DNA of 64,000 nucleotides from Desulfobacterales bacterium (GTDB lineage: Bacteria > Desulfobacterota > Desulfobacteria > Desulfobacterales > JAFDDL01). The notes under the pieces are model-generated. The model ran no database searches. It was not told the DNA's origin and was given only the letters and a program-made list of their open reading frames with translations. The position numbers were made by a program, and so were the translations under genes. Positions 18,246 through 28,080 of the stretch are shown one piece after another. Every line of letters starts with the position of its first letter. The first letter of the stretch is position 1. Where the stretch lies: the NCBI GenBank assembly GCA_034003325.1, contig JAVEYW010000011.1, positions 124,001-188,000 of the forward strand, in the 5' to 3' direction.

Positions 18246-19061
18246 ATGCATCTCAAACGGTGGTTAACCAGCTTAGTGGCCCTTCCCCTGCTGGTGTTGC
18301 TGATTTTTAAAGGGGGAGTGGCATCTTTCTCAATTTTTATGGGCATCATCATGGTGCTCGCTGTTTGGGAATATACTCGGATTATTTCCGGTGAGGCCGA
18401 TGCTGCCCATCTTAACCCTCTATCCTTCGTGAATATTCTTTCCGGAATGGCGCTCATTTGGGCGGCATCCACCCGGCACCCCGCGCTTTTCCCGTTGATT
18501 CTATCGTTCAGCCTGATTTTGACCGGTTTTATAAGCCTGAGACGCTTTCAATACGATGCCGACATTTCCCGAAAAGCGGCGTTTGTGGCCCTGGGAGGGA
18601 TTTATATTCCCCTGGCGATGGCCTATGCCGTTATGATTCGACAAGAACCCTCGGGTGGGCAATGGGTTTTTTTTATCGCCTGCGTGATATTTGCCGGGGA
18701 CACGGGCGCCTATTATGCGGGGACGTATTTTGGAACGCATAAGCTTTGCCCTTCGGTAAGCCCCGGGAAAACCATTGAAGGGGCAATTGGCGGCCTTGCC
18801 GCCAATATCGGCATCGGTGTGGTATATAAGCTTCTTTTTTTACCGGCCGTATCCATGACAGAAAGCCTTATTTTCTGCCTGGCTATCGGAAGTGCGGGAC
18901 AGATCGGGGATTTATTTGAATCTGTACTGAAAAGATCCGCTGGGGTAAAGGATTCCGGGAACATTTTGCCGGGGCATGGCGGTATTCTGGATCGGATCGA
19001 TGCCATTTTATTTGCATTGCCGGTGGCGTATTTCCTTAAAGTGTTTTATCTCACCCCTTAA
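18246..19061 (+). CDS. cdsA: Phosphatidate cytidylyltransferase (CDP-diacylglycerol synthase)
   Basis: This inner-membrane enzyme makes CDP-diacylglycerol from phosphatidate and CTP. It has several hydrophobic segments and, at the C-terminus, the CDS signature LKRSAGVKDSGNILPGHGGI followed by LDRIDAILFALPVAY. The usual Asp-Ser of that signature appears as Asp-Ala. Length 271. It lies between uppS and dxr. Confidence 0.95.
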   Translation: MHLKRWLTSLVALPLLVLLIFKGGVASFSIFMGIIMVLAVWEYTRIISGEADAAHLNPLSFVNILSGMALIWAASTRHPALFPLILSFSLILTGFISLRRFQYDADISRKAAFVALGGIYIPLAMAYAVMIRQEPSGGQWVFFIACVIFAGDTGAYYAGTYFGTHKLCPSVSPGKTIEGAIGGLAANIGIGVVYKLLFLPAVSMTESLIFCLAIGSAGQIGDLFESVLKRSAGVKDSGNILPGHGGILDRIDAILFALPVAYFLKVFYLTP

Positions 19062-19075
19062 GATCAGGTGATTCA

Positions 19076-20221
19076 TTGATTAAATATCTTTCTATTCTCG
19101 GCTCCACGGGTTCCATTGGCCGCAATACGCTTTATGTGGCCGCAATGTTTCCGGATCGGTTTAAGATCCAGGCCCTTGCCGCCGGGAAAAATGTGAAGCT
19201 GCTTTCCGAACAAATTCAACAATTCAAACCCGAGTTGGCGGTGGTGTATGATGAGGATACAGCCCAAAGGCTTCGCGCGTTGTTGCCGGCAAATGATTCG
19301 ACATCTATTCTTGCGGGGGTAAAAGGCTATGAAGAAGCGGCGTCTTTATCCGGCGTGAATCAGGTGGTGATTGCGCTGGTCGGGGCGGCGGGCCTGCTGC
19401 CGACACTGGCGGCTATCGGTGCGGGAAAGGACATCGCCCTGGCAAACAAGGAAACCCTGGTGATGGCCGGGGAAATCGTGATGGCGCGGGCTGCTGCTGC
19501 GGGTATTCGACTGTTGCCCATCGACAGTGAGCATAGCGCCATTTTTCAATGCCTCAACGGGCATCGGCATCAAGATATCGAAAAAATTCATCTTACCGCA
19601 TCAGGTGGCCCCTTTTTAAACCGGGCCGATCTGGAACATATTCGGCCCGAGGAGGCGTTAAACCATCCGACCTGGCATATGGGTCCTAAGATCAGCATTG
19701 ATTCTGCGACCCTCATGAACAAGGGGTTGGAAGTCATTGAGGCCAGTTGGTTGTTTAATTTGCCTGCCCGGCGGATTGAGGTGGTGGTACACCCGCAAAG
19801 TGTGGTGCACTCCATGGTTTCATTTCAGGACGGCACGGTGCTGGCCCAGCTGGGATTACCGGATATGAAATCGGCCATTTCATACGCCCTGACCTATCCG
19901 GAACGCTTGCCCTTGAATCTGCCGTTGCCCGATTTTCCGGGTATCGGGGCGCTGACTTTTCAGCAGCCCGATATTATTAAATTTCCATGTCTGAGGCTGG
20001 CGTTTGAGGCGGTAGAGGCCGGAGGGACATGCCCCGCGGTTCTCAACGCCGCCAACGAGATCGCCGTGGAAGCTTTTTTGGGGAATAAGATTGAATTTGC
20101 GCGGATTCCGGTTATCATTGAAAAGACCATGGATCGGCATTCCGTAGTGAATCAGCCGTCCCTTTCGGAAATACTGGAGGCGGACCAATGGGCCAGGGAT
20201 TATGCCGGCTCGCTGGTTTAA
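19076..20221 (+). CDS. dxr: 1-deoxy-D-xylulose 5-phosphate reductoisomerase
   Basis: This is the second enzyme of the MEP isoprenoid route; it uses NADPH and a divalent metal. LGSTGSIGRNTL is the NADPH site; LANKETLVMAGE, PIDSEHSAIFQCL and TASGGPF carry metal and substrate ligands; KISIDSATLMNKGLEVIEA follows. The start is TTG 19076 after CAGGTG, as no ATG precedes the Rossmann motif. With uppS upstream it supplies the same lipid pathway. Confidence 0.96.
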   Translation: MIKYLSILGSTGSIGRNTLYVAAMFPDRFKIQALAAGKNVKLLSEQIQQFKPELAVVYDEDTAQRLRALLPANDSTSILAGVKGYEEAASLSGVNQVVIALVGAAGLLPTLAAIGAGKDIALANKETLVMAGEIVMARAAAAGIRLLPIDSEHSAIFQCLNGHRHQDIEKIHLTASGGPFLNRADLEHIRPEEALNHPTWHMGPKISIDSATLMNKGLEVIEASWLFNLPARRIEVVVHPQSVVHSMVSFQDGTVLAQLGLPDMKSAISYALTYPERLPLNLPLPDFPGIGALTFQQPDIIKFPCLRLAFEAVEAGGTCPAVLNAANEIAVEAFLGNKIEFARIPVIIEKTMDRHSVVNQPSLSEILEADQWARDYAGSLV

Positions 20222-20294
20222 AAGCTGCCCTTCAGCGAATTCGTGCGCGTAAACGGAATCAGTTAACCATCATTTTACGGGAAACCAACATACC

Positions 20295-21362
20295 ATGGGT
20301 ACAAATATTTTTGCATTTGTAATTGTTTTGGGCATTCTTATTTTCTTCCACGAATTGGGGCATTTTATCGTTGCCCGGTTTTTCGGGGTGGGGGTGGAAA
20401 AGTTTTCATTGGGATTTGGCCCCCGGTTATTCGGGAAAACGGTTGGAGAAACCGATTATCGGATATCGGCCATTCCCTTGGGCGGGTATGTGAAAATGAC
20501 CGGCGAAGATCCCGGCGCCGACATCGATCCGGCGGATATTCCCCGCTCCTTTACGCATAAGCATGTGTTTAAACGCATGTTGATTGTGGCCGCGGGCCCT
20601 CTTTTCAATATCCTTCTGGCCCTGCTCATCATCATGATGATTTATATGATATCGGGCGTTTATATTCTCAAACCGACCGTGGGAAGCGTCGGTAAAAACA
20701 CCCCGGCGGAAAGGCAGGGGTTAAAATCCGGCGACCAGATCATAGCCATTGACCAGGTTCGCTTGGAGAATTGGGAAGAGATGGCCCGAATGATAACGGA
20801 CAGTAAGGGAAAAGCGCTTGTCTTTTCGGTTTTGCGAGAAGGGCAGCTTCTGACCCTTCATATCACGGCCGAGCTGCAAACCGCCAAGAACCTGTTCGGA
20901 GAGGATGTGGACCGGTATTTGATCGGCATTGGCCCTTCGGGCGATTCTTTTCATAAAACAATCGGTTTAGTGGGAGCTGTGACGGAAAGCGTCAAGCAAA
21001 CCTATCAGATCACGGAGCTTACCGTTATCAGTATTGTCAAGATGATTCAGGGGTCGCTTTCCAGGGAAACCCTGGGCGGCCCGATCATGATTGCGCAAAT
21101 GGCTGGCGAGCAGGTCAAGGAGGGGGCTGCGAATTTTTTCTTTTTTATTGCCCTGCTGAGCATCAATCTGGGAATCATCAATTTTCTTCCGATTCCGGTG
21201 TTGGATGGCGGCCACCTGCTCTTTTTCTCCATCGAGGCGATCCTGGGCAGACCGGTCAATACGCGGATGCGGGAGATCGCTCAACAAATCGGCATTTTTT
21301 TGCTGCTGCTGTTGATGATATATGTTTTCTATAATGACATAACCCGGTTGATATTCAGCTAA
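20295..21362 (+). CDS. rseP: RIP-type site-2 protease RseP
   Basis: This intramembrane zinc metalloprotease cleaves anti-sigma factors and leftover signal peptides. The HELGH zinc site is at residues 19-23; a single PDZ domain covers about residues 115-190 (VGKNTPAERQGLKSGDQI); the second metal motif is NFLPIPVLDGGH. There are four predicted membrane segments. At 355 residues it has one PDZ domain, against two in E. coli RseP. It closes the uppS-cdsA-dxr cluster. Confidence 0.94.
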   Translation: MGTNIFAFVIVLGILIFFHELGHFIVARFFGVGVEKFSLGFGPRLFGKTVGETDYRISAIPLGGYVKMTGEDPGADIDPADIPRSFTHKHVFKRMLIVAAGPLFNILLALLIIMMIYMISGVYILKPTVGSVGKNTPAERQGLKSGDQIIAIDQVRLENWEEMARMITDSKGKALVFSVLREGQLLTLHITAELQTAKNLFGEDVDRYLIGIGPSGDSFHKTIGLVGAVTESVKQTYQITELTVISIVKMIQGSLSRETLGGPIMIAQMAGEQVKEGAANFFFFIALLSINLGIINFLPIPVLDGGHLLFFSIEAILGRPVNTRMREIAQQIGIFLLLLLMIYVFYNDITRLIFS

Positions 21363-21402
21363 GCGCGATCCAACCCATCTATCTTCCGCCAAGGGTGATT
21401 TT

Positions 21403-24400
21403 ATGGCAAATCGACTAGAAATTTCGATCAAACCGGATCTTTTTGATGCGGAAGGCGAAGGCGTCCGGCAAAAGGCCCAAAACTATTTCGGCATCCGGTT
21501 ATCCGGTGTCCGCACGATTCAGGTACTGACCATTGACGCTGCGCTTTCGCCGGATGAGCTGGAAAAAATCCGGTGCGATATTTTCACGAACCCGGTTACT
21601 CAGATATCTTCCTATGAGCCTCTGCCCGCGGCATTTGATTGGACGATCTGGGTCGGGTTTCGTCCCGGTGTGCGAGATAACCCCGGAAGCACGGCCATGG
21701 AGGCCATGGCGGATGTGCTGGGAAGGGCTTTGAGCCCTTCGGAGGTTGTCTACACATCCAAGCGCTACTGTGTGCAAGGAGAAAACCTGACCGCTCAGAT
21801 GATGAGTAAAATTGCGAACGAGCTTCTTGCCAACGATATTATTCAGCAGTGGAAGGTATTTTCAAAAAAAGACTGGAACCGGAAGGTGGGGATCGGCTTG
21901 ATTTTACCCAAGGTTCGGCTCAATCACACCCCGACCGTGACCCCCATATCAATTGCCAGTGATGCGGCATTGGCTGCGGTGAGCGATGCCCGCAATCTGG
22001 CGCTCAATCCCAACGATATTCCCACCATTCGCACCTATTTTCTAGATCCTTCCGTGCAGGCCGAACGAAAACGGGTGGGATTGACGGATCCGACGGATGT
22101 GGAGCTGGAGTATATCTCACAAGGTCGCAGCGATCATTGCAACCACAATACCTTTCAGGGGCTCTTTCGTTATCGGGATTCGGATACCGGGGAAATCCGT
22201 ATAGAGAATAATTTGTTTAAAACCTATATTCAAACCCCCACGCTGGCATTAAAGGAGAAAAAGCCATGGGTGATTTCCGTGCTGTGGGACAATGCGGGGG
22301 TGGGGCGTTTTGATGACCGGCATTATTATGTCATCACAGGGGAGACACATAATTCGCCCTCCAATATGGAAGCATACGGCGGGGCCATTACTGGTATCGT
22401 CGGGGTTTACCGTGATCCGCTGGGGACCGGAAAAGGGTCCAAACTGATTATGGGCAGTTATGGCTATTGCGTGGGCCACCGGGATTACGCCGGCGATTTA
22501 AAACCGCGGCTTCATCCCCGGCGCTTGTTGGATGGCGTGATAGAAGGGGTACGGGACGGCGGCAACAAGAGCGGCATTCCCACCACTTTTGGTCAGGTGC
22601 TGTTTCATTCCGGGTATATGGGAAAATGCCTGGTCTTTGTGACCGCCCTGGGCATCATGCCTGCCACGGTCCAAGGCAAGCCCTCGGAATTAAAGCACAC
22701 CTCTTCAGGGGATCTGTTGATCATGTGCGGCGGCCGCGTGGGCAAGGACGGCATTCACGGCGTCACCGCTTCCTCGGAGGTTTTTTCCGAGCACACGCCG
22801 GCAGGCCATGTACAGATCGGGGACCCTTACACGCAAAAGAAGATGCACGATTTTCTTCTGGAGGCAAGAGATGAGGGTCTCATTGAATATATCACGGATA
22901 ACGGCGGCGGCGGGCTTTCCTCCTCGGTGGGAGAATCAGCCCGCATATCAGGCGGTTGCGTTGTCGAGTTGGAAAAAGTGCCCCTGAAATATGAGGGGCT
23001 TGATCAATGGGAAATTTGGGTGTCCGAGTCGCAGGAACGAATGACCGTGGCGGTTCGACCCGAAAACCTGGACCGGTTTATGGGATTGTCCCGATTGCAC
23101 GCTGTGGAAAGTACGGTCATCGGCCGCTACACGGATTCGGGCAAGTTGCATATCACCTATAACGGTGAGACCTGTGCCTATGTCCATATGGATCTTTTGA
23201 CCGCCGGGTTTCCCCAATGGGAATTCGAGGCTGAGTGGCGGTCTGCCGAACAGCGCGGGCTGGTGGAACCGGTTCTGCGGCCGCCGGAAGATTATAACCG
23301 GTTATTAACCGATCTGTTGTCCCGGCCCAACATCTGTGATCATCAATGGATTTCGCGTCAATACGATCATGAAGTTCAGGGCGGCAGCGTCATCAAACAG
23401 CTTGTGGGCGCCATGCGCGATGTGCCGAGCGACGCCACGGTCAGCCGACCCGTGCTGGGGGTCGAAAAAGGATTGGCCTTCGCTCAGGCGCTGTTGCCCG
23501 CCTATTCCGCAATCGATGCCTATCATATGACCGCCTGCACCATTGATGAAGCGGTCAGGCGGTTGATATCGGTCGGCGGTGACCCGGACCATATCGGCGG
23601 GGTGGATAATTTCTGCTGGCCGAACATTCAGTACGATCCCGTGGCCAATCCGGACGGCAAATTCAAGGCCGCTCAATTGGTGCGTTCGTGCCGGGCGTTG
23701 CGGGATCTTTGTCTGGGCTATGAAATTCCGCTTCTTTCCGGAAAAGACAGCATGTATGTGGATGGCTATCTGGCAGGCAGATATGGTGAGCGCCATAAGG
23801 TATCGGCCTTGGAAACATTGCAGTTTTCGGCCACATCGGTCATCGATGATTTGGCGTACTGCGTTTCCATGGACGCCAAGCTCAGCGGGGATTTGGTCTA
23901 TGTGCTGGGAGAGACCCGAAACGAGCTGGGCGCCTCGGAATATTACGAGCATTTGGGCTACACCGGCACGCAGGTGCCGCAGGTTTTCCTGGAAAAAAAC
24001 AAAGTATTGTACCGGGCGTTATCCCGTGCGGTTCGACATGGCTGGATCGCTTCTGCACACGGCATCTATCGGGGCGGACTGGGTGTCCACCTGGCGTTGG
24101 TCGCCATGGCCGGCAACCTGGGAATGCAAATTGACCTTACCAAGGTGCCGGCAGCCGGTGTTTTCCGTGACGATGCGCTATTGTTTTCCGAATCGGCCGG
24201 GCGTTTCATCGTGACGATTAATCCGGCATATCGGGAGCTTTTCGACAAGAGCTTTGCAGGCCTCACATGCGCCTGTATTGGCCGGGTGACGGAAGAAGGC
24301 GGCCAATTGGTTATTTGCAAGGGGAGCACCGATTCATCCGCTGCTTTGATTTCCATATCAATCGATGCGTTAAAAACCGCCTGGAAAAAGCCTTTTGGAG

Positions 24401-24411
24401 ATTTGATATGA
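21403..24411 (+). CDS. purL: Phosphoribosylformylglycinamidine synthase with two fused PurS-like domains
   Basis: This is the synthetase subunit of the fourth step of purine synthesis (FGAR to FGAM). Residues ~4-80 (IKPDLFDAEGEGVRQKA... DIFTNPVTQI) and ~83-165 (VGFRPGVRDNPGSTAMEAMA... NELLANDIIQ) each resemble the small PurS protein. The catalytic synthetase follows, with GRSDHCNHNTFQG, GETHNSPSNMEAYGGA and DNGGGGLSSSVGE, and a second AIRS-like half with LLSGKDSMYVDG. At 1002 residues it is intermediate between small PurL (~740) and the large form with its own amidotransferase (~1300). The stop overlaps purQ (ATGA). Confidence 0.93.
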   Translation: MANRLEISIKPDLFDAEGEGVRQKAQNYFGIRLSGVRTIQVLTIDAALSPDELEKIRCDIFTNPVTQISSYEPLPAAFDWTIWVGFRPGVRDNPGSTAMEAMADVLGRALSPSEVVYTSKRYCVQGENLTAQMMSKIANELLANDIIQQWKVFSKKDWNRKVGIGLILPKVRLNHTPTVTPISIASDAALAAVSDARNLALNPNDIPTIRTYFLDPSVQAERKRVGLTDPTDVELEYISQGRSDHCNHNTFQGLFRYRDSDTGEIRIENNLFKTYIQTPTLALKEKKPWVISVLWDNAGVGRFDDRHYYVITGETHNSPSNMEAYGGAITGIVGVYRDPLGTGKGSKLIMGSYGYCVGHRDYAGDLKPRLHPRRLLDGVIEGVRDGGNKSGIPTTFGQVLFHSGYMGKCLVFVTALGIMPATVQGKPSELKHTSSGDLLIMCGGRVGKDGIHGVTASSEVFSEHTPAGHVQIGDPYTQKKMHDFLLEARDEGLIEYITDNGGGGLSSSVGESARISGGCVVELEKVPLKYEGLDQWEIWVSESQERMTVAVRPENLDRFMGLSRLHAVESTVIGRYTDSGKLHITYNGETCAYVHMDLLTAGFPQWEFEAEWRSAEQRGLVEPVLRPPEDYNRLLTDLLSRPNICDHQWISRQYDHEVQGGSVIKQLVGAMRDVPSDATVSRPVLGVEKGLAFAQALLPAYSAIDAYHMTACTIDEAVRRLISVGGDPDHIGGVDNFCWPNIQYDPVANPDGKFKAAQLVRSCRALRDLCLGYEIPLLSGKDSMYVDGYLAGRYGERHKVSALETLQFSATSVIDDLAYCVSMDAKLSGDLVYVLGETRNELGASEYYEHLGYTGTQVPQVFLEKNKVLYRALSRAVRHGWIASAHGIYRGGLGVHLALVAMAGNLGMQIDLTKVPAAGVFRDDALLFSESAGRFIVTINPAYRELFDKSFAGLTCACIGRVTEEGGQLVICKGSTDSSAALISISIDALKTAWKKPFGDLI

Positions 24412-25220
24412 AAGCAGTGAAGGTACTGATACTCACGGGCTATGGCCTCAACTGTGATGCGGAAACCGCGTACTCATTTGAAAAAGCGGGCGCGTCAACG
24501 CAGCGGGTGCACATCAACCGGCTGATAGCCGGGGAAGTTGGTCTGAATGATTTTCAAATCCTTGTCTTCGGCGGCGGATTTAGCTGGGGGGATGATCATG
24601 GGGCCGGTGTGGTCCAGGCGGTGCGTATGCGAACCCATATGGGGGATCAACTGGTTTCATTTATTGAAAAGGGAAACCTCGTCATCGGTATCTGTAACGG
24701 TTTTCAAACGCTTGTGAATCTGGGCCTTCTCCCCGGACTGGATGGGGATTACACGGCCCGAAAAGTGGCGCTGATCCATAACGATTGCGGCAATTTTCGG
24801 GACGACTGGGTGACGCTGAGAATCAACTCGAAGTCCCCTTGTGTATTTACGCGGGAAATGGCGTTGTTGGATGTGCCCGTGCGGCACGGTGAAGGAAAGT
24901 TTTATGCGGAGATGGCGGTCTTGAGCCGCCTGAAGGAAAATAACCAGATCGTGGTGCAATACGCGCTGCCCGACGGCGCGCTAGCAGCGGGGCGTTTTCC
25001 CTATAATCCCAACGGCGCCGTAATGGACATCGCCGGAATCTGTGATCCCACGGGGCGCGTCTTCGGACTGATGCCGCACCCGGAAGCATTCAACCATCCC
25101 ACCAATCATCCGGATTGGTTGCGATATCGCGAAAAGGCCACGCGCGGCCTGAAGCCGCCCACTGCCGGTTTTACTCCGGGCATTCAATTGCTGAAAAACG
25201 CGGTGGATTATTTTAAGTGA
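24408..25220 (+). CDS. purQ: Phosphoribosylformylglycinamidine synthase glutaminase subunit
   Basis: This class I glutamine amidotransferase supplies ammonia to PurL. The nucleophile is Cys96 in GICNGFQTL; the His/Glu pair is in LMPHPEAFNHP; FGGGFSWGDDHGAG is the family signature. ATG 24408 overlaps the purL TGA as ATGA, so translation is coupled; a longer frame beginning inside purL is not credible. At 270 residues it is somewhat longer than B. subtilis PurQ (227), like large-PurL amidotransferase domains. Confidence 0.94.
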   Translation: MKAVKVLILTGYGLNCDAETAYSFEKAGASTQRVHINRLIAGEVGLNDFQILVFGGGFSWGDDHGAGVVQAVRMRTHMGDQLVSFIEKGNLVIGICNGFQTLVNLGLLPGLDGDYTARKVALIHNDCGNFRDDWVTLRINSKSPCVFTREMALLDVPVRHGEGKFYAEMAVLSRLKENNQIVVQYALPDGALAAGRFPYNPNGAVMDIAGICDPTGRVFGLMPHPEAFNHPTNHPDWLRYREKATRGLKPPTAGFTPGIQLLKNAVDYFK

Positions 25221-25509
25221 GTGATGCTCAGTGTGTTCAACACTCGGTCCATTTTTCTGCCCCCTCTGACCGCATGGACAGAACCGCAGTGCCAGGTTCC
25301 ATGTTCGTGTAAACATGATTTTTCAATTGCTTATGAGGTGCCATATCCGGTAATCTGTTTCACAGCGTGGGCCCATGAGGCGATTCGCCGGATGGTATTC
25401 AGTGTAATATTTTCCTCGGTCATGAGGTTACCGTCTATTCTAATGGAATTTCACAGCCGGAGATTGCCCGGCGAAGTTCAGTTTTATTTTTGAAAGGAGC
25501 AGCTTGAAT

Positions 25510-27192
25510 ATGTCGGATGAAATCAGAGTCCTTGTTATCGGCGGTGTTGCGTGTGGCCCGAAAACAGCGGCCCGGTTAAAGCGCCTTATGCCGCAGGCCC
25601 GGATAACGGTGATAGAGCGGGGAGATATTATATCCTACGGTGCTTGCGCGCTTCCCTTTTATGTTGAAGGGGTGTTCTCAAACATAGACGAGTTGTATAA
25701 AACCCCGGTGGGAGTTGCGCGGAATCCCGCATTCTTTGCTGCGGTCAAAGGTGTTCAGGTTCTGATTCGCACGGAGGTTTTGAGCATCAGCCGCAGAGAA
25801 AAAACCGTGCGGATAAAGTCATTAGATACGAAAATCGAGGAGAATCTTGCTTATGATAAATTGGTGCTTGCCACGGGCGGCTCGCCCGTAAGGCCGCCGA
25901 TTTCCGGAATGGACTTAAAAAACGTCTGGTTCATGACCCACCCGATGGATGCCGAGTCGCTGAGCCGGGAGATCAAAGAACAATCGATAAAAAAAGTGGT
26001 TATGGTAGGTGCCGGGTTTATCGGTATGGAAATGGCGGAAGCGATGATTCGCAGAGGGCTGGATGTGACCATGGTGGAGATGATGGATCAGGTCATGCCG
26101 GGTGTTCTGGATGCGGATATCGCCGCTTTGGCGGCAAAGCCCCTGGTTCAAAACGGTGTGAATCTCATTTTGGGCGAAAAGGTTATTGCGATCGAGGGGG
26201 ACGCGAAAGCATCGGTTGTTCGAACGGACCGGCGGGAGATTGCCACGGACGCCGTGATTGTTGCCGTGGGAACGCGCCCCAACACCCAATTGGCGGCGGC
26301 GTCCGGTTTAGTGTGTGATCGAGGTGTTGTGGTGAACGAATATGGTCAGACCAGCGACCCGGACATATACGCCGGTGGGGACTGTGCCGAGAACCGATAT
26401 GTCCGTCCGATAATGGGGCGAAACGTCTATGTGCCGCTGGGTTCCACAGCCAATAAAAACGGGCGTGTTATTGCCAACCATATCGCAGGAATGGCTATTC
26501 CCTTCAGCGGCATCAGTTGCACTTCCATCGTGAGGGTGTTTGATCACACGGTGGGCCGCACCGGTCTGACCGAGAAACAGGCGCGCGCGCTGGGCTTGGT
26601 CATAGAAACGACCACTTGGACCGGGCCGGATATGCCGCATTTCATGAGCGAAGCCAGACCCCTTATTATCAAGATGATCGCCGACCGAAGGGATCGGAAA
26701 CTTCTGGGGATACAGGTTGCGGGCATGGGCAACGGTGCGAAGCGACTGGATGTCGCTGCAGCGGTCATCTTGCTGGGTGGCTCGGTGGATCAAGTGGCAG
26801 ACATTGATTACGGGTATGCGCCGCCGTTTTCACCGCCCCTGGATCCGCTGGCGGTTTGCGCGCACCTGATGCAGAATAAACTTGACGGGATAGCGAACGG
26901 CATTTCGTCAGCAGCGGCCCAATCAAAGATCGAAAAGGGAGAGGTCGTGCTCCTGGATGTCAGAACACCGGCTGAGGTCGCCGAAATAAACCTGCCATAC
27001 GATTCCGTCCATATTCCCCTGGGTATGTTAAGGACTCGCGCGGGCGAGCTTCCGCAAGATCGGGAAATTTTGGCGTTCTGTAAAGTCAGTATGCGCGGAT
27101 ATGAAGCCCAACGGATTCTCAATGCCGCAGGATTTGATAAGGTCTCCTTTATTGAAGGCGGTATTGTCGGATGGCCGTATGCGTTGAAATGA
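25510..27192 (+). CDS. CoA-disulfide reductase-like FAD/NAD(P)H oxidoreductase with C-terminal rhodanese domain
   Basis: The N-terminal FAD-binding motif (VIGGVACGPKTAARLKRL), the redox Cys in SYGACALPFYVEG (Cys46), the NAD(P)H motif VMVGAGFIGMEMAEAM and TSDPDIYAGGDCAE place it in the CoADR/persulfide-reductase family. The last ~100 residues are a rhodanese domain (VVLLDVRTPAEVAE) with the active loop CKVSMR. CoADR-Rhd fusions reduce CoA disulfide or CoA persulfide/polysulfide, plausible in a sulfur-cycling anaerobe; the substrate here is inferred. AAGGAG lies 10 nt before ATG 25510; TTG 25504 is an alternative. Confidence 0.9.
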   Translation: MSDEIRVLVIGGVACGPKTAARLKRLMPQARITVIERGDIISYGACALPFYVEGVFSNIDELYKTPVGVARNPAFFAAVKGVQVLIRTEVLSISRREKTVRIKSLDTKIEENLAYDKLVLATGGSPVRPPISGMDLKNVWFMTHPMDAESLSREIKEQSIKKVVMVGAGFIGMEMAEAMIRRGLDVTMVEMMDQVMPGVLDADIAALAAKPLVQNGVNLILGEKVIAIEGDAKASVVRTDRREIATDAVIVAVGTRPNTQLAAASGLVCDRGVVVNEYGQTSDPDIYAGGDCAENRYVRPIMGRNVYVPLGSTANKNGRVIANHIAGMAIPFSGISCTSIVRVFDHTVGRTGLTEKQARALGLVIETTTWTGPDMPHFMSEARPLIIKMIADRRDRKLLGIQVAGMGNGAKRLDVAAAVILLGGSVDQVADIDYGYAPPFSPPLDPLAVCAHLMQNKLDGIANGISSAAAQSKIEKGEVVLLDVRTPAEVAEINLPYDSVHIPLGMLRTRAGELPQDREILAFCKVSMRGYEAQRILNAAGFDKVSFIEGGIVGWPYALK

Positions 27193-27200
27193 ACCCGATC

Positions 27201-27239
27201 CGCTATGAGCGATGGGCTTTTAGAGCGTCGCTCATAGCG
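27201..27239. terminator. Perfect 12-bp inverted repeat between convergent genes
   Basis: CGCTATGAGCGA (27201-27212) and TCGCTCATAGCG (27228-27239) form a perfect hairpin with a 15-nt loop between the oxidoreductase and cysQ. It could act in both directions; a T-run (CTTTT) is inside the loop and none follows. Its CTATGAG core matches the heptamer array at 28081. Confidence 0.5.
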
Positions 27240-27243
27240 CAGA

Positions 27244-28071
27244 TCATCTCTCGACAATAAACCAGGGGTTGAGCAGATTTTCTTTGTTATAAACCAGCGG
27301 CGTGCCTGTATCGTGACGCACGACTCGCGCGCCGGCACACGCGGCGATGGCTTGGCCGGCGGCTGTGTCCCACTCCATGGTGGGTCCTAGCCGGGGGTAA
27401 ATGGCGGCCCTGCCTTCGGCGATCCGGCAGAATTTCAGACTGCTGCCGGCCGGAATAAAGGTCACCTGATCGTATTCCCGGCGTTTTTTATCGACAAAGG
27501 CCTCAAGTTCAGGTGTGCTGTGGGAGCGGCTGCCGACAATGGTATAAGGCGCGGTTGTGGATTGGGGCAAGGGCAACCGCGCGCTAGCGGCCAGGACATC
27601 CATGAGCCTGATGCCGTTGTGACCCATGTCTGCGAATGCAATTCGCTCCGTCATGACGGGATCTTCAAGCATAAACGCCCCGATATCTGTTTCCGCAAAA
27701 TAGGTGATTCCCAGCACCGGTACGCAAATGATGCCCATAACTGGAACCTGATTTTCAATCAAGGCGATGTTGACCGTAAACTCGTCATTTTTTTTGACGA
27801 ATTCCTTGGTGCCGTCCAACGGGTCAATCAACCAGAATTTTTCCCAGGTCTTTCTCTCCTCAAACGGAATATTCCGGCCCTCTTCGCTTAAGATCGGAAT
27901 CCTCAACGGGGAAAGCAGGTCGGTGATGATCTCGTGGGATCGCTGATCCGCGAGTGTCAGTGGCGAATCATCGGATTTATGGGCGACCGAAAAATCCGTC
28001 CGGTACACCTCGAGTGTCGCCTTTCCGGCCCGAATGGCGGCAATAAGTGCTCGCAGTAGAAGATGTTCCAT
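27244..28071 (-). CDS. cysQ: 3'(2'),5'-bisphosphate nucleotidase
   Basis: This Li-sensitive IMPase-superfamily phosphatase turns PAP into AMP. Metal ligands are visible in SEE (62-64) and IDPLDGTKEF (Asp83, Asp86, Thr88). The third motif is near WDTAAGQAI. Length 275 is normal. It lies just downstream of sat-cysC on the same strand, so the pair would make PAPS and clear the PAP left after sulfate transfer. The start codon abuts the heptamer repeat array and has no good Shine-Dalgarno. Confidence 0.93.
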   Translation of the reverse strand: MEHLLLRALIAAIRAGKATLEVYRTDFSVAHKSDDSPLTLADQRSHEIITDLLSPLRIPILSEEGRNIPFEERKTWEKFWLIDPLDGTKEFVKKNDEFTVNIALIENQVPVMGIICVPVLGITYFAETDIGAFMLEDPVMTERIAFADMGHNGIRLMDVLAASARLPLPQSTTAPYTIVGSRSHSTPELEAFVDKKRREYDQVTFIPAGSSLKFCRIAEGRAAIYPRLGPTMEWDTAAGQAIAACAGARVVRHDTGTPLVYNKENLLNPWFIVER

Positions 28072-28080
28072 ATTGTTGTC

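Noticed and set aside
24267..24407. 47-codon extension of purQ into purL
   Set aside because: Reads purL sequence out of frame; the ATGA overlap start matches the family.
25221..25493. 90-codon frame between purQ and the oxidoreductase
   Set aside because: No family similarity or ribosome-binding site; begins at the purQ stop and looks like gap sequence.
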